50,308 bases of DNA from Anaerococcus sp. (lineage in GTDB: Bacteria; Bacillota; Clostridia; Tissierellales; Peptoniphilaceae), in assembly GCF_030825785.1 (NCBI RefSeq), contig NZ_JAPJPG010000009.1, positions 1-50,308 of the forward strand, written 5' to 3'. Of the stretch, positions 1 through 6,908 are shown one piece after another (position 1 is the first letter of the stretch; each line of letters starts with the position of its first letter). The notes under the pieces were generated by a model, which saw only the letters and a list, made by a program, of their open reading frames with translations, made no database searches and had not been told where the DNA came from. The translations under genes and the position numbers were made by a program.

Positions 1-262
1 ATAGAATTATAAATATACTATTTATTTTCTGTATGAGCTCTTTAATTACTCTTAGGGCGAAGTCACCATACTTTTCTTTAATTTTCCTAAAAAGGTCTTT
101 AGATAGAAATCCTATTCCTGTAAATGAAAGTATGGCAAAGACAAGAAGTAAGCCATTAATATAATGATCTTTACTTGCCTTTCCTACTATAAAAGCAATA
201 AGAGCAAGTAAGACCAAGGATAAAAATATCGTAGCTTTCTTTTTATTTCCTAATTTGTTCAT
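1..262 (-). CDS. Small membrane protein, cut off by the window edge
   Basis: The reading frame opens at an ATG ending at 262 and stays open to base 1, so the C-terminus is missing and 87 codons are visible. GGAGGG lies a few bases before the start, and the start overlaps the end of the hydrolase gene by 20 bp, so the two genes are translationally coupled. The visible protein has a short basic N-terminus (MNKLGNKKKA), two hydrophobic segments at about residues 11-26 and 33-52, then a lysine-rich cytoplasmic stretch. I do not recognise the family. It is too short for standard ORF lists but has a good start signal. Confidence 0.6.
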   Translation of the reverse strand, partial: MNKLGNKKKATIFLSLVLLALIAFIVGKASKDHYINGLLLVFAILSFTGIGFLSKDLFRKIKEKYGDFALRVIKELIQKINSIFIIL

Positions 263-962
263 TACTTCCCTCCATAAATTCTACTACAAGTTTATTAAAC
301 AAATAGGGATGAGATCTCGCTAGCTTATGGCCTGCTTTTTTTACTATAACAAGCCTTGAACGATCGATTGATTCAGAAATATTCTTTACATGATCAAGCC
401 TTATTAGATCGTAAGATCCAACTATTATCAAAACCTCACTTTTAATATCTCCTAGGTCCGTCCTATTTAATCTTAAGTCTTTCAAAAGTAAGGCAGCAAC
501 CCTCTTATTTCTCTTAAAAAAGGGCAATATATTCCAAAAAATATTCTCCCCAAGGCTAATTATTCTACTCAAAAGCTTAGTTCCACTAAATCTTATGTTG
601 GGAGCATTTAAAATTAATTTCTCTACTAGAACAGGATATCTGATTGTAAATAAAAGGGCAAGATTTGCTCCATCAGAAAATCCTAAAATATTTGCCCTTT
701 TTATAGACAGTTTCTCAAAAATCTCCTTAAGATCGCTTGCCATAAGATCAAAGCTAAGCTTATCTCTAGAATTATCACTTTTGCCATGGTCTCTAAAATC
801 TATGAGATATAAGTGAAATTTCTTAGAAAGCGCCCCAATATTGTATTCAAAATAGGACGAATCGCCAGCATTTCCATGAATAAGGAAAAGGCTTTCTCCA
901 AATCCAAACTCTTCATAGTAAATATCAGTCCCATCACTCAATTTTATCATTCCCTTTGTCAT
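243..962 (-). CDS. Alpha/beta hydrolase
   Basis: A 239-residue alpha/beta-hydrolase fold protein without signal peptide, so probably cytoplasmic. The oxyanion-hole motif LIHGNAG is at about residues 27-33. The nucleophile elbow GFSDG puts the catalytic serine at 96. An aspartate near 185 (GSYDLI) and histidine 212 (AGHKLARSHP) complete the triad. Length and layout fit small esterases and hydrolases of the MhpC/YbbA type; the substrate cannot be read from sequence. GGAGAGG precedes the ATG by 5-6 bases. It is the first gene of a unit that continues into the small membrane protein overlapping its 3' end. Confidence 0.88.
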   Translation of the reverse strand: MTKGMIKLSDGTDIYYEEFGFGESLFLIHGNAGDSSYFEYNIGALSKKFHLYLIDFRDHGKSDNSRDKLSFDLMASDLKEIFEKLSIKRANILGFSDGANLALLFTIRYPVLVEKLILNAPNIRFSGTKLLSRIISLGENIFWNILPFFKRNKRVAALLLKDLRLNRTDLGDIKSEVLIIVGSYDLIRLDHVKNISESIDRSRLVIVKKAGHKLARSHPYLFNKLVVEFMEGSNEQIRK

Positions 963-979
963 AAATACCTCTCCTGCTA

Positions 980-1006
980 ATTATACCTCATAAGTAATCT
1001 GTACAA
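980..1006 (-). promoter_or_regulatory. Possible promoter of the hydrolase gene
   Basis: A perfect TATAAT (980-985 on the complement) lies 18 bases upstream of the hydrolase start. A TTGTAC hexamer lies 15 bp further upstream; that spacing is short, so the -35 is uncertain. Nothing else was seen in the rest of the interval up to the mgtE terminator. Confidence 0.4.
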
Positions 1007-1101
1007 TCAAAAAAAGATCACTGAGTTTCATCTCAACAATATAAAAAATAATAAAGAATTTACATCAAATCTAAATTATTAAATTTCAAGTCTGCTACAT
1101 T

Positions 1102-1137
1102 AAAAAACCCCTTAATCATTTTTTACTGATTAAGGGG
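1102..1137 (-). terminator. Intrinsic terminator after mgtE
   Basis: An 11-bp perfect stem CCCCTTAATCA/TGATTAAGGGG with an 8-base loop, followed on the minus strand by six T residues. It starts 17 bases after the mgtE stop codon and separates mgtE from the hydrolase unit. Confidence 0.9.
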
Positions 1138-1154
1138 ATGAAATTAATTTGAAT

Positions 1155-2480
1155 TTAAAGTCCCAACAAAATTGATGCAACTTCAAAATATATTAGAAGT
1201 ACAAGTGTATCAACTATTGTTGTAATGAGTGGTCCTGCCATTACCGTAGGATCTATATTAAATTTATCTGCTATTAGCGGCAATACTCCACCCATGACTT
1301 TGGAAAATATTATTGTAAGTAATAGGGTAATCGATACTGTAAGGTTGACTCCAATTTGAGCTTGATCTAAAATCATTAGCCTTATAAAGTTAATGATTAC
1401 AAGCAATATACCGGTTATTAGACCAATGCTTGATTCTTTCATAACCACCTTAAAAAAGTCTTTAAATCCAATATCTCCTCTATATAGAGATGTAATTACA
1501 GTTGTAGAAGCCTGACTTCCAGCATTTCCACCCGAATCCATAAGCATTGGAATGTACGCTGTTAGGGCTACAGCACTTGCAAGTAAATTTTCGTATCTGT
1601 GGATTATAAAACCTGTCATAGTCGCTGTGAGTAAGCATATTATAAGCCAAGTAGTCCTTGTTTTTGCAATTTTAAAGCTCGATTCAACTAAGTAAGATTC
1701 AGAATTATCAGAAATACCTGTTATATTTGACATATCTTCTTGGAACTCTTCGTGTGCAACATCGATTACATCTTCTGCTGGAACTATACCGATTAGTCTG
1801 TTTTCAGAATCAACTACAGGTACTTCTCCCAAATCATACTTATAGGAAAGTTTAGCTACAACTTCTTGGTCATCGTTAGGATTAACTGTTGCATTTATAC
1901 TATTGGCTAAATCCTTTAGGGACTTATCTTGATATCTTATAAGATCTGCTATGTAGACAAAACCCATAAGGACTAGTGAGTTGTTGGTTAGCCATATTTG
2001 CTCAAGCTTTTCTGCATCTAGATCTGATTGTATTATCTTATCGAGAGCTTGTTTTGGACTAATATTTTCCTTCACTGACAAGAAGTTAACTGTCATTATA
2101 GAGCCGACTGACTCTTTTGGATAGCCTAAAAGCTCATTGACGACCTTTCTCCTATCCTTATCTATGTGGAAGGTCATAAGTTTCTTCGTGATATTTGCAG
2201 GTAGCTCCTGTAGGGTATCTACAAGCTCATCCTCATCCAAATCTCTTACCAGATCTTTTATCTTCTCTTCTGATAGAATATTTACAATTCTCGCCTTGTT
2301 TTCAGGTTTTAGTTCAGTAAATGCATCTGCTAAAAGGTCCTTTTTAAGTAGCTTAATCCAAATCGCTACGTCCTTCTCTGGCAAAATTTCAAGTTTGTCG
2401 GCTATATCAACAGGATCCATCTTATTGATCATCTCTTGGGTCCTGTTAAGCCTTTCTACATCATAATTTTTATCTGTCAT
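1155..2480 (-). CDS. mgtE: Magnesium transporter MgtE
   Basis: Mg2+-gated Mg2+ channel of the inner membrane. The 441 residues show the family order: a charged superhelical N-domain with DELVDTLQELP-type repeats (about 1-125), two CBS domains (about 126-255), then five membrane helices (about 275-441). The membrane part carries the conserved PMLMDSGGNAGSQASTT signature. Length matches the usual 440-460. An in-frame start 11 codons upstream is possible, but it has no ribosome binding site and lies inside a hairpin, whereas the ATG at 2480 follows GGAGGT by four bases. It is transcribed alone, with a terminator behind it and a structured leader with a short ORF in front, suggesting control at RNA or translation level. 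Confidence 0.95.
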   Translation of the reverse strand: MTDKNYDVERLNRTQEMINKMDPVDIADKLEILPEKDVAIWIKLLKKDLLADAFTELKPENKARIVNILSEEKIKDLVRDLDEDELVDTLQELPANITKKLMTFHIDKDRRKVVNELLGYPKESVGSIMTVNFLSVKENISPKQALDKIIQSDLDAEKLEQIWLTNNSLVLMGFVYIADLIRYQDKSLKDLANSINATVNPNDDQEVVAKLSYKYDLGEVPVVDSENRLIGIVPAEDVIDVAHEEFQEDMSNITGISDNSESYLVESSFKIAKTRTTWLIICLLTATMTGFIIHRYENLLASAVALTAYIPMLMDSGGNAGSQASTTVITSLYRGDIGFKDFFKVVMKESSIGLITGILLVIINFIRLMILDQAQIGVNLTVSITLLLTIIFSKVMGGVLPLIADKFNIDPTVMAGPLITTIVDTLVLLIYFEVASILLGL

Positions 2481-2502
2481 TTTTACCTCCATTAGACTAA
2501 CT

Positions 2503-2558
2503 AATCGAGGCATGAATAAGTAAACCTCAACTAGCCTTATTTAATTAAGCCTCAGATT
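2503..2558 (-). promoter_or_regulatory. Hairpin in the mgtE leader
   Basis: On the minus strand AATCTGAGGC (2549-2558) pairs with GCCTCGATT (2503-2511), nine base pairs with one bulged T. Inside it a second stem AATAAG/CTTATT (2536-2541 with 2515-2520) closes a 15-base loop. The outer 5' arm lies in the last codons of the upstream 11-codon ORF, so a ribosome on that ORF would open it. It does not look like an M-box (ykoK) Mg riboswitch: the leader is too short and the M-box core is absent. Confidence 0.5.
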
Positions 2559-2576
2559 GGGCCCACTTTTATCCAT
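2541..2576 (-). CDS. Eleven-residue leader ORF before mgtE
   Basis: ATG at 2576 follows a strong AAGGAGG by four bases and opens an ORF reading MDKSGPNLRLN, closed by TAA at 2541. It ends 60 bases before the mgtE start. The ribosome binding site is as good as any in the window, which argues that the ORF is translated. Short leader ORFs control Mg transporter genes in enterobacteria (mgtL of mgtA, with acidic and proline codons); this one has Asp2 and Pro6 but is unrelated in sequence. A regulatory role is inference from the position and the overlap with the hairpin. Confidence 0.5.
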   Translation of the reverse strand: MDKSGPNLRLN

Positions 2577-2647
2577 ATTTCCTCCTTATAAATATTATGA
2601 ATTTCCTATTTAATATACCTTTTTTTATAAATAAAGCTATAAGATGC

Positions 2648-3892
2648 CTATATGCTCATAAGCTCTAAAGTTACTAGGAAAGACTTATAGAAAGAATTCA
2701 TAGGGATAAATTCCTTGTTTGAATGAAAGTTATGAGCTCCTGTGAAATAATTTGGGGTTAATATATTCCTCGTAGATAAATAAGACCCATCGGTTCCACC
2801 CCTCATAGGGATTATTTTAGGTCTAATAGCTAGTTTATCGAAAGCTTTTTTTAGTTTTTCAATAGCAAGGTAATTATCTTCATTTACACTATCTAAAATA
2901 TTGGCGTAAGTATCTTCTATCTTGATTTCAATTTTTGCCTTATTGTATCTTTCGCTAAGTGCATCGGTGATTTTCATTAGATAAGCCTTTTTATTGAGAA
3001 ATTTTTTCTTGTCATGATCTCTTATGTTGAATTTGACCTCACAATTAATTACATCAGATTTAATATCTGTGATCCAAATGTAACCTTCCCTTCCATCTGT
3101 ATGCTCGGGCATCTTACTCCTATCAAGCATAGATATAAAATCATGGGCTATCATTATTGGATTTATGAGATTATTTTTGGCTGACATGGGATGGGCGCTA
3201 CGACCTTTAATTGTAAGATAACCACCTGCTGCATTAAAAGTTTCATATACGAGCTCCCCAAGCTCACAACAATCAATAGTGTAAGCAAAGTCGACATCAA
3301 AATTATCGAAGTCAATCTTACGTACTCCTCTTAGGCCAATTTCTTCATCTGGAACAAAGGCTATATAGATTTTACCGTGATCTATTGATGGGTTTTCTCT
3401 AAGATAGCTGATAGCTGTCATGACATTTGCAATGGCTGCCTTATTATCTGCTCCTAATACGGACTTACCGTCTGTAACTATTAGATCATCCCCAATATAT
3501 TTTTCTAGGCTCTTTTCTTCACTTGGGCTAATTACGATATTTTCTCTTGAATCTAGGATAATATCTGTCCCATCGTAGGATTTTTCGATTCTAGGATTTA
3601 TATCGGGGCTTAGTCCGACATCAACTGTATCTAGATGGCATACCCAGCCGATTTTTGGAGTCTTTTTTTCATCAACTCCTTTGGCTTCAATTACAGCTTG
3701 CAAAACTCCATACTCATTTATCCTAATGTTATTAGCTCCGAGTTCTTCTAATTCTTTGGCAAGTTTCTTAGCTAGAACTAGCTGGCCCTTGCTAGAGGGG
3801 ATGTCTTTATTTTCTTCATTCGATTGGCTAGAAATAGATACATATTTTAGGAAATTTTCCAATAATTTATCTTTTATTATTTTCTCTTCCAT
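2648..3892 (-). CDS. pepT: Peptidase T (tripeptide aminopeptidase)
   Basis: Cytoplasmic M20-family dizinc aminopeptidase that removes the N-terminal residue of tripeptides. The 414 residues match the family length. Metal and catalytic motifs are in order: HLDTVD (86-91), GADNKAA with Asp149, PDEEIG (181-186), IDCCELGE with Asp207, and a C-terminal RGGTDGSYLS followed by FTGAHNFHSN. The dimerisation domain contains the typical GRSAHPMSAKN. It is the last gene of the amidotransferase-maf-HAD-pepT unit, six bases after the HAD gene, with only a weak ribosome binding site. It fits peptide use by an amino-acid fermenting anaerobe. Confidence 0.93.
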   Translation of the reverse strand: MEEKIIKDKLLENFLKYVSISSQSNEENKDIPSSKGQLVLAKKLAKELEELGANNIRINEYGVLQAVIEAKGVDEKKTPKIGWVCHLDTVDVGLSPDINPRIEKSYDGTDIILDSRENIVISPSEEKSLEKYIGDDLIVTDGKSVLGADNKAAIANVMTAISYLRENPSIDHGKIYIAFVPDEEIGLRGVRKIDFDNFDVDFAYTIDCCELGELVYETFNAAGGYLTIKGRSAHPMSAKNNLINPIMIAHDFISMLDRSKMPEHTDGREGYIWITDIKSDVINCEVKFNIRDHDKKKFLNKKAYLMKITDALSERYNKAKIEIKIEDTYANILDSVNEDNYLAIEKLKKAFDKLAIRPKIIPMRGGTDGSYLSTRNILTPNYFTGAHNFHSNKEFIPMNSFYKSFLVTLELMSI

Positions 3893-3898
3893 AGTAAC

Positions 3899-4582
3899 CT
3901 ACAATATATCGAGCACTTCTTCTAAGCTATTTACTTCATAGTCGAAATCAGTATCTCTATCTTTTTCTAACCTATCAGGATTAAACCAAATAGTCTTGAT
4001 GCCAGAATTGTTTCCTCCTCTTATATCAGAGGTCAAGGAATCTCCTATTATCACATATTCAGACTTTTCTCTAGACCCAACAGTATCGAATATATAGTCA
4101 AAAAACTCAATACTCGGTTTTTCAAATCCTATTTTTTCTGATATAAATACGTCCTCAAAAATAGAATCTAGTCCTGCTCCTTTAAGCTTTCCTTCTTGGG
4201 CTATGGCAGACCCATTGGTTGCTGCGTATTGCTTATATTTTCCTGAAAGTTTGCTAAGGGTTTCGTAGGCCTTGTCATTAAAAACATAAGTCTTACCCAA
4301 ATTTTCCTGGAAGGATATATTAAAGTCACTGACAATTTCGGTATTATAACCGTATTTTTCAAAAAATTCTCTAAATCTTCCTTCTAGTACCTCAATTCTA
4401 GTGATTTCTCCCCTTTCTAGGGCCTTCCAGTATTTATTATTAATCTTTCTATAAACTCCTAGCCTATCATCTGATAAGTCACCCAAACCATACTGATCGA
4501 AACAAGCTCTAATGGCATTTTCTTCAGCTAGGTGAAAGTTTAATAAAGTTCCATCAATGTCCCACAAAACATATTTTATCAA
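3899..4582 (-). CDS. HAD-superfamily hydrolase, YjjG/YfnB type
   Basis: A 227-residue HAD phosphatase with the nucleophile motif DIDGT (Asp8, Asp10), a four-helix cap after it, motif II ATNGSA, the motif III lysine region EKPSIEFFDYIF, and motif IV GDSLTSDIRGG. The pattern best fits the YjjG/YfnB group of nucleotide 5'-monophosphatases (house-cleaning of non-canonical pyrimidine nucleotides). The Maf pyrophosphatase gene lies two bases upstream, which supports a shared nucleotide-sanitising role; that link is inference. Substrate assignment within the HAD family is uncertain. Confidence 0.82.
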   Translation of the reverse strand: MIKYVLWDIDGTLLNFHLAEENAIRACFDQYGLGDLSDDRLGVYRKINNKYWKALERGEITRIEVLEGRFREFFEKYGYNTEIVSDFNISFQENLGKTYVFNDKAYETLSKLSGKYKQYAATNGSAIAQEGKLKGAGLDSIFEDVFISEKIGFEKPSIEFFDYIFDTVGSREKSEYVIIGDSLTSDIRGGNNSGIKTIWFNPDRLEKDRDTDFDYEVNSLEEVLDIL

Positions 4583-4584
4583 TT

Positions 4585-5217
4585 TTACTCTCCTAAAATT
4601 CTTCTACTAACTTCACTCACTGGAAGACCAATTATAGCATTTATATCTCCATTTATATAAGAAATAAGTCTAGGATCTAGGTCTTGGATCCCATAGGCCC
4701 CAGCCTTATCCATTACATTTTCTTCCTTTAAATAATCATCAATTATACCATCCAAAGCCCTATAGTAATCGGTAAATCTAACTTCGGCTATAGAATAAAA
4801 AACATCCAAATAATTTTTACTCCTTAAGCAGACTCCAGTTATTACAAAGTGACTTTTGCCAAAATATGACATAAACATACCCCTCGCCTCGGCCATGTCT
4901 CTTGGCTTGCCATATATTTTATCATCCAGGATAACCATAGTATCAGACGATATATAAAGGCAATCTTTAACTAAGTCGACATCGGATTTAGCCTTGGCAA
5001 TCTCGGCGCAGGTCTTGCCGGATCTTTCTATGAAGTCACAGTCCTTGTACTTTTCCATATATTTTTCTTCGATAGCTCTTTCGTCGATTCTTATAGAGGC
5101 AATTTCTGGCTTAAGAAAACTAAGCAAGTCCCTCCTTCTGGGAGACTTGCTCATTAAGATACATTTCTTATATTTTCCAATTTTCCCTGATTTTTCATAA
5201 TCATTTACATAGTTCAT
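4585..5217 (-). CDS. maf: Maf-like nucleoside triphosphate pyrophosphatase
   Basis: A 210-residue Maf/ASFV-type pyrophosphatase that hydrolyses non-canonical or dTTP/UTP-type triphosphates to monophosphates. The signature MSKSPRRRDLL lies at about residues 23-33, and the second conserved block YISSDTMVILDDKIYGKPRD lies mid-protein. The C-terminus contains the Maf pattern AGAYGIQDL. It starts two bases after the amidotransferase stop codon and ends two bases before the HAD gene, so it is clearly in an operon. No unusual feature was seen. The N-terminal ~18 residues before the Maf signature are slightly longer than usual. Confidence 0.9.
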   Translation of the reverse strand: MNYVNDYEKSGKIGKYKKCILMSKSPRRRDLLSFLKPEIASIRIDERAIEEKYMEKYKDCDFIERSGKTCAEIAKAKSDVDLVKDCLYISSDTMVILDDKIYGKPRDMAEARGMFMSYFGKSHFVITGVCLRSKNYLDVFYSIAEVRFTDYYRALDGIIDDYLKEENVMDKAGAYGIQDLDPRLISYINGDINAIIGLPVSEVSRRILGE

Positions 5218-5219
5218 AG

Positions 5220-5999
5220 TTAATTCTTACCCGCATTCGAATGTTTTACAAAATCTTTTAGGATTTTTTTAGAGTATTTATCATTTTCATAAGAAAGCTC
5301 TGGATGCCACTGCACTCCTAGCATGTAAGAGTAATATGGATTTTCTATTGCCTCTATTAGGCCATCATCGCTTGTAGCACTCACACTTAAGCCTTCTGCC
5401 AAATCCTTTATTCCCTCGTGATGGTAGGAATTTACCTCAATCCTATCAGAGCCAACTATTTTAGATAGTCTTGAACCTTCATTTATGTTAATCTCATGGT
5501 AAGTAAGGGTCTTATCACTTCCTCTATGAATTATTTCTTTAGAGAATTGTTTTTCCAAATCATCATAGAGACTTCCACCATAATAGATATTAATAAGTTG
5601 CATACCCCTACAGATACCTAAAATTGGCTTTTCTAGTCCTATTGCATAATCTAAAATAGCAAGACTCTTTTCATCATCTTCCCTGCTATATTCCTCAACA
5701 AGGTTTCTATCTCCACCATAAATCTCTGGATCAAAGTCGTTTCCTCCGGCAAAAATAACACCATCAACTCTTTCTATCTTCCTCTTGCACATTTCGATAT
5801 CCATCCTACTTGTATCGACATCGTTGGTATCTATTCTGTTGTCATCTAGGGCGATTTTTATAGGGTTGATATTTTGATGATTATGCACTACTGCTATAGT
5901 TTTCTTAGTAAGAAAATTATCTCTAACTATAAAATATCCAAGAATCAGCAAAATAATTAGTAAAACTATTTTTATAGACTTAGCAAATTTCTTTCTCAT
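5220..5999 (-). CDS. Membrane-anchored class I glutamine amidotransferase (peptidase C26-like)
   Basis: 259 residues with a basic start and one hydrophobic segment (about 11-25), probably a signal anchor, then a class I amidotransferase domain. Motifs are FAGGNDFDPEIYGG, the nucleophile elbow GICRGMQ (Cys130), and WHPE (His232, Glu234). This is the layout of gamma-glutamyl-GABA hydrolase (PuuD-like) and related C26 peptidases, which release glutamate from gamma-glutamyl compounds. Most relatives are soluble, so the anchor is unusual and would place the domain on the outer face if it is a signal anchor. GGAGGT precedes the ATG, and an extended -10 promoter lies upstream. First gene of a four-gene operon. 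Confidence 0.82.
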   Translation of the reverse strand: MRKKFAKSIKIVLLIILLILGYFIVRDNFLTKKTIAVVHNHQNINPIKIALDDNRIDTNDVDTSRMDIEMCKRKIERVDGVIFAGGNDFDPEIYGGDRNLVEEYSREDDEKSLAILDYAIGLEKPILGICRGMQLINIYYGGSLYDDLEKQFSKEIIHRGSDKTLTYHEININEGSRLSKIVGSDRIEVNSYHHEGIKDLAEGLSVSATSDDGLIEAIENPYYSYMLGVQWHPELSYENDKYSKKILKDFVKHSNAGKN

Positions 6000-6027
6000 A
6001 GAATACCTCCAATTACTTCTTTTAATT

Positions 6028-6056
6028 ATTATATCATAAAGTTAGAATTTATTGAA
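6028..6056 (-). promoter_or_regulatory. Promoter of the amidotransferase-maf-HAD-pepT operon
   Basis: An extended -10 (TGATATAAT, TATAAT at 6028-6033) with TTCAAT 17 bp upstream (6051-6056), about 30 bases before the amidotransferase start. The -10 is perfect; the -35 is poor, which the TG extension could offset. Confidence 0.6.
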
Positions 6057-6214
6057 TATTTTCTATAAATTTATTAATAAATTTAAAGCACGATTGAAAA
6101 TCCTTATAATAATCTCCATAGTTTACATAAGTACTCTCTGATTTCACCCTCCTATTTTCTTAAGCGATTATTTGTTAGCTTGACAGGTCTTTTTAGTTAT
6201 CGAGCAAGTATTTC

Positions 6215-6892
6215 CTACTCAATAATTGTTAAAATTTTCCTGAAATTTATCTTACTTAGGGAATATATTAGAAAAATGAGTCCCAAACTTATACCTATAT
6301 ACAAGACTGGGCTTACGACGTTTATAGCTAGGGAATCTGGCAAGCTATTTAAGTAACCATAATTTGCGGACAAAGTTTTATTTAAAAGGTAAATTATGAG
6401 ATTCATGGTTAAGGTTAGTTTACAAATAAAACTAAGGTCAAGTTCTCTTCTCTCATTTGCAAGTATCATAAGTGCAGATCCTATAGATAAGATGTGACCT
6501 AGTATATAGGTAAGGTTTGTTATATGTGGCCAAAGATACTTCGAAGGATCTGGGAAGCTGTAGGCTATAAGTGTGCCTATGATCCCAAGCCAGGCAAAGT
6601 AATTACTTAGCTTATAATTTTTAGAAAAAAAACTAATAGCCATCATAAGAGCAGCTATCCTACAATGATAAAGGGGTAGGCCTTCTCTTAAAAATAATTT
6701 TCTGCCAGCATAATACCAGAGAAACAAAGCTATCTCCACGATAGATAGACATACCAATTGTATAGAAAGAATTTTTCTTTTATATCTTAATTTATAAACC
6801 GCTATCAAGTATATCATCAAAATTCCCCATACTATAGGCATTTTAATATTGGTATTAAGGTCTTCACCGTGTCTAAAAAAGTACTCAATCAT
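6215..6892 (-). CDS. YwaF/TIGR02206-like membrane protein
   Basis: A 225-residue integral membrane protein with six or seven hydrophobic helices and short loops. The stretch LPLYHCRIAA at about 75-84 and the PHITNLTYILGH block at about 121-132 match the pattern I associate with the YwaF/TIGR02206 family, whose function is not known. It starts 16 bases after the PLD/AAA+ gene with AAGGA before the ATG, so the two are probably cotranscribed. The family is usually a stand-alone gene, so the pairing may be incidental. No terminator was recognised between it and the next promoter at 6028-6056. Confidence 0.7.
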   Translation of the reverse strand: MIEYFFRHGEDLNTNIKMPIVWGILMIYLIAVYKLRYKRKILSIQLVCLSIVEIALFLWYYAGRKLFLREGLPLYHCRIAALMMAISFFSKNYKLSNYFAWLGIIGTLIAYSFPDPSKYLWPHITNLTYILGHILSIGSALMILANERRELDLSFICKLTLTMNLIIYLLNKTLSANYGYLNSLPDSLAINVVSPVLYIGISLGLIFLIYSLSKINFRKILTIIE

Positions 6893-6908
6893 TTATTAAT
6901 CCTTACTT

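Noticed and set aside
2481..2513. Longer mgtE start (MPRLV...)
   Set aside because: No SD, and it lies in the hairpin; ATG at 2480 has GGAGGT.
2514..2640. M-box Mg riboswitch before mgtE
   Set aside because: The leader is too short and the conserved M-box segments are absent.
6049..6147. A 32-codon minus-strand ORF with GTG start directly after AGGAGG
   Set aside because: There is no spacing between SD and GTG, no better start, and the frame runs into the promoter of the next operon. Probably chance.
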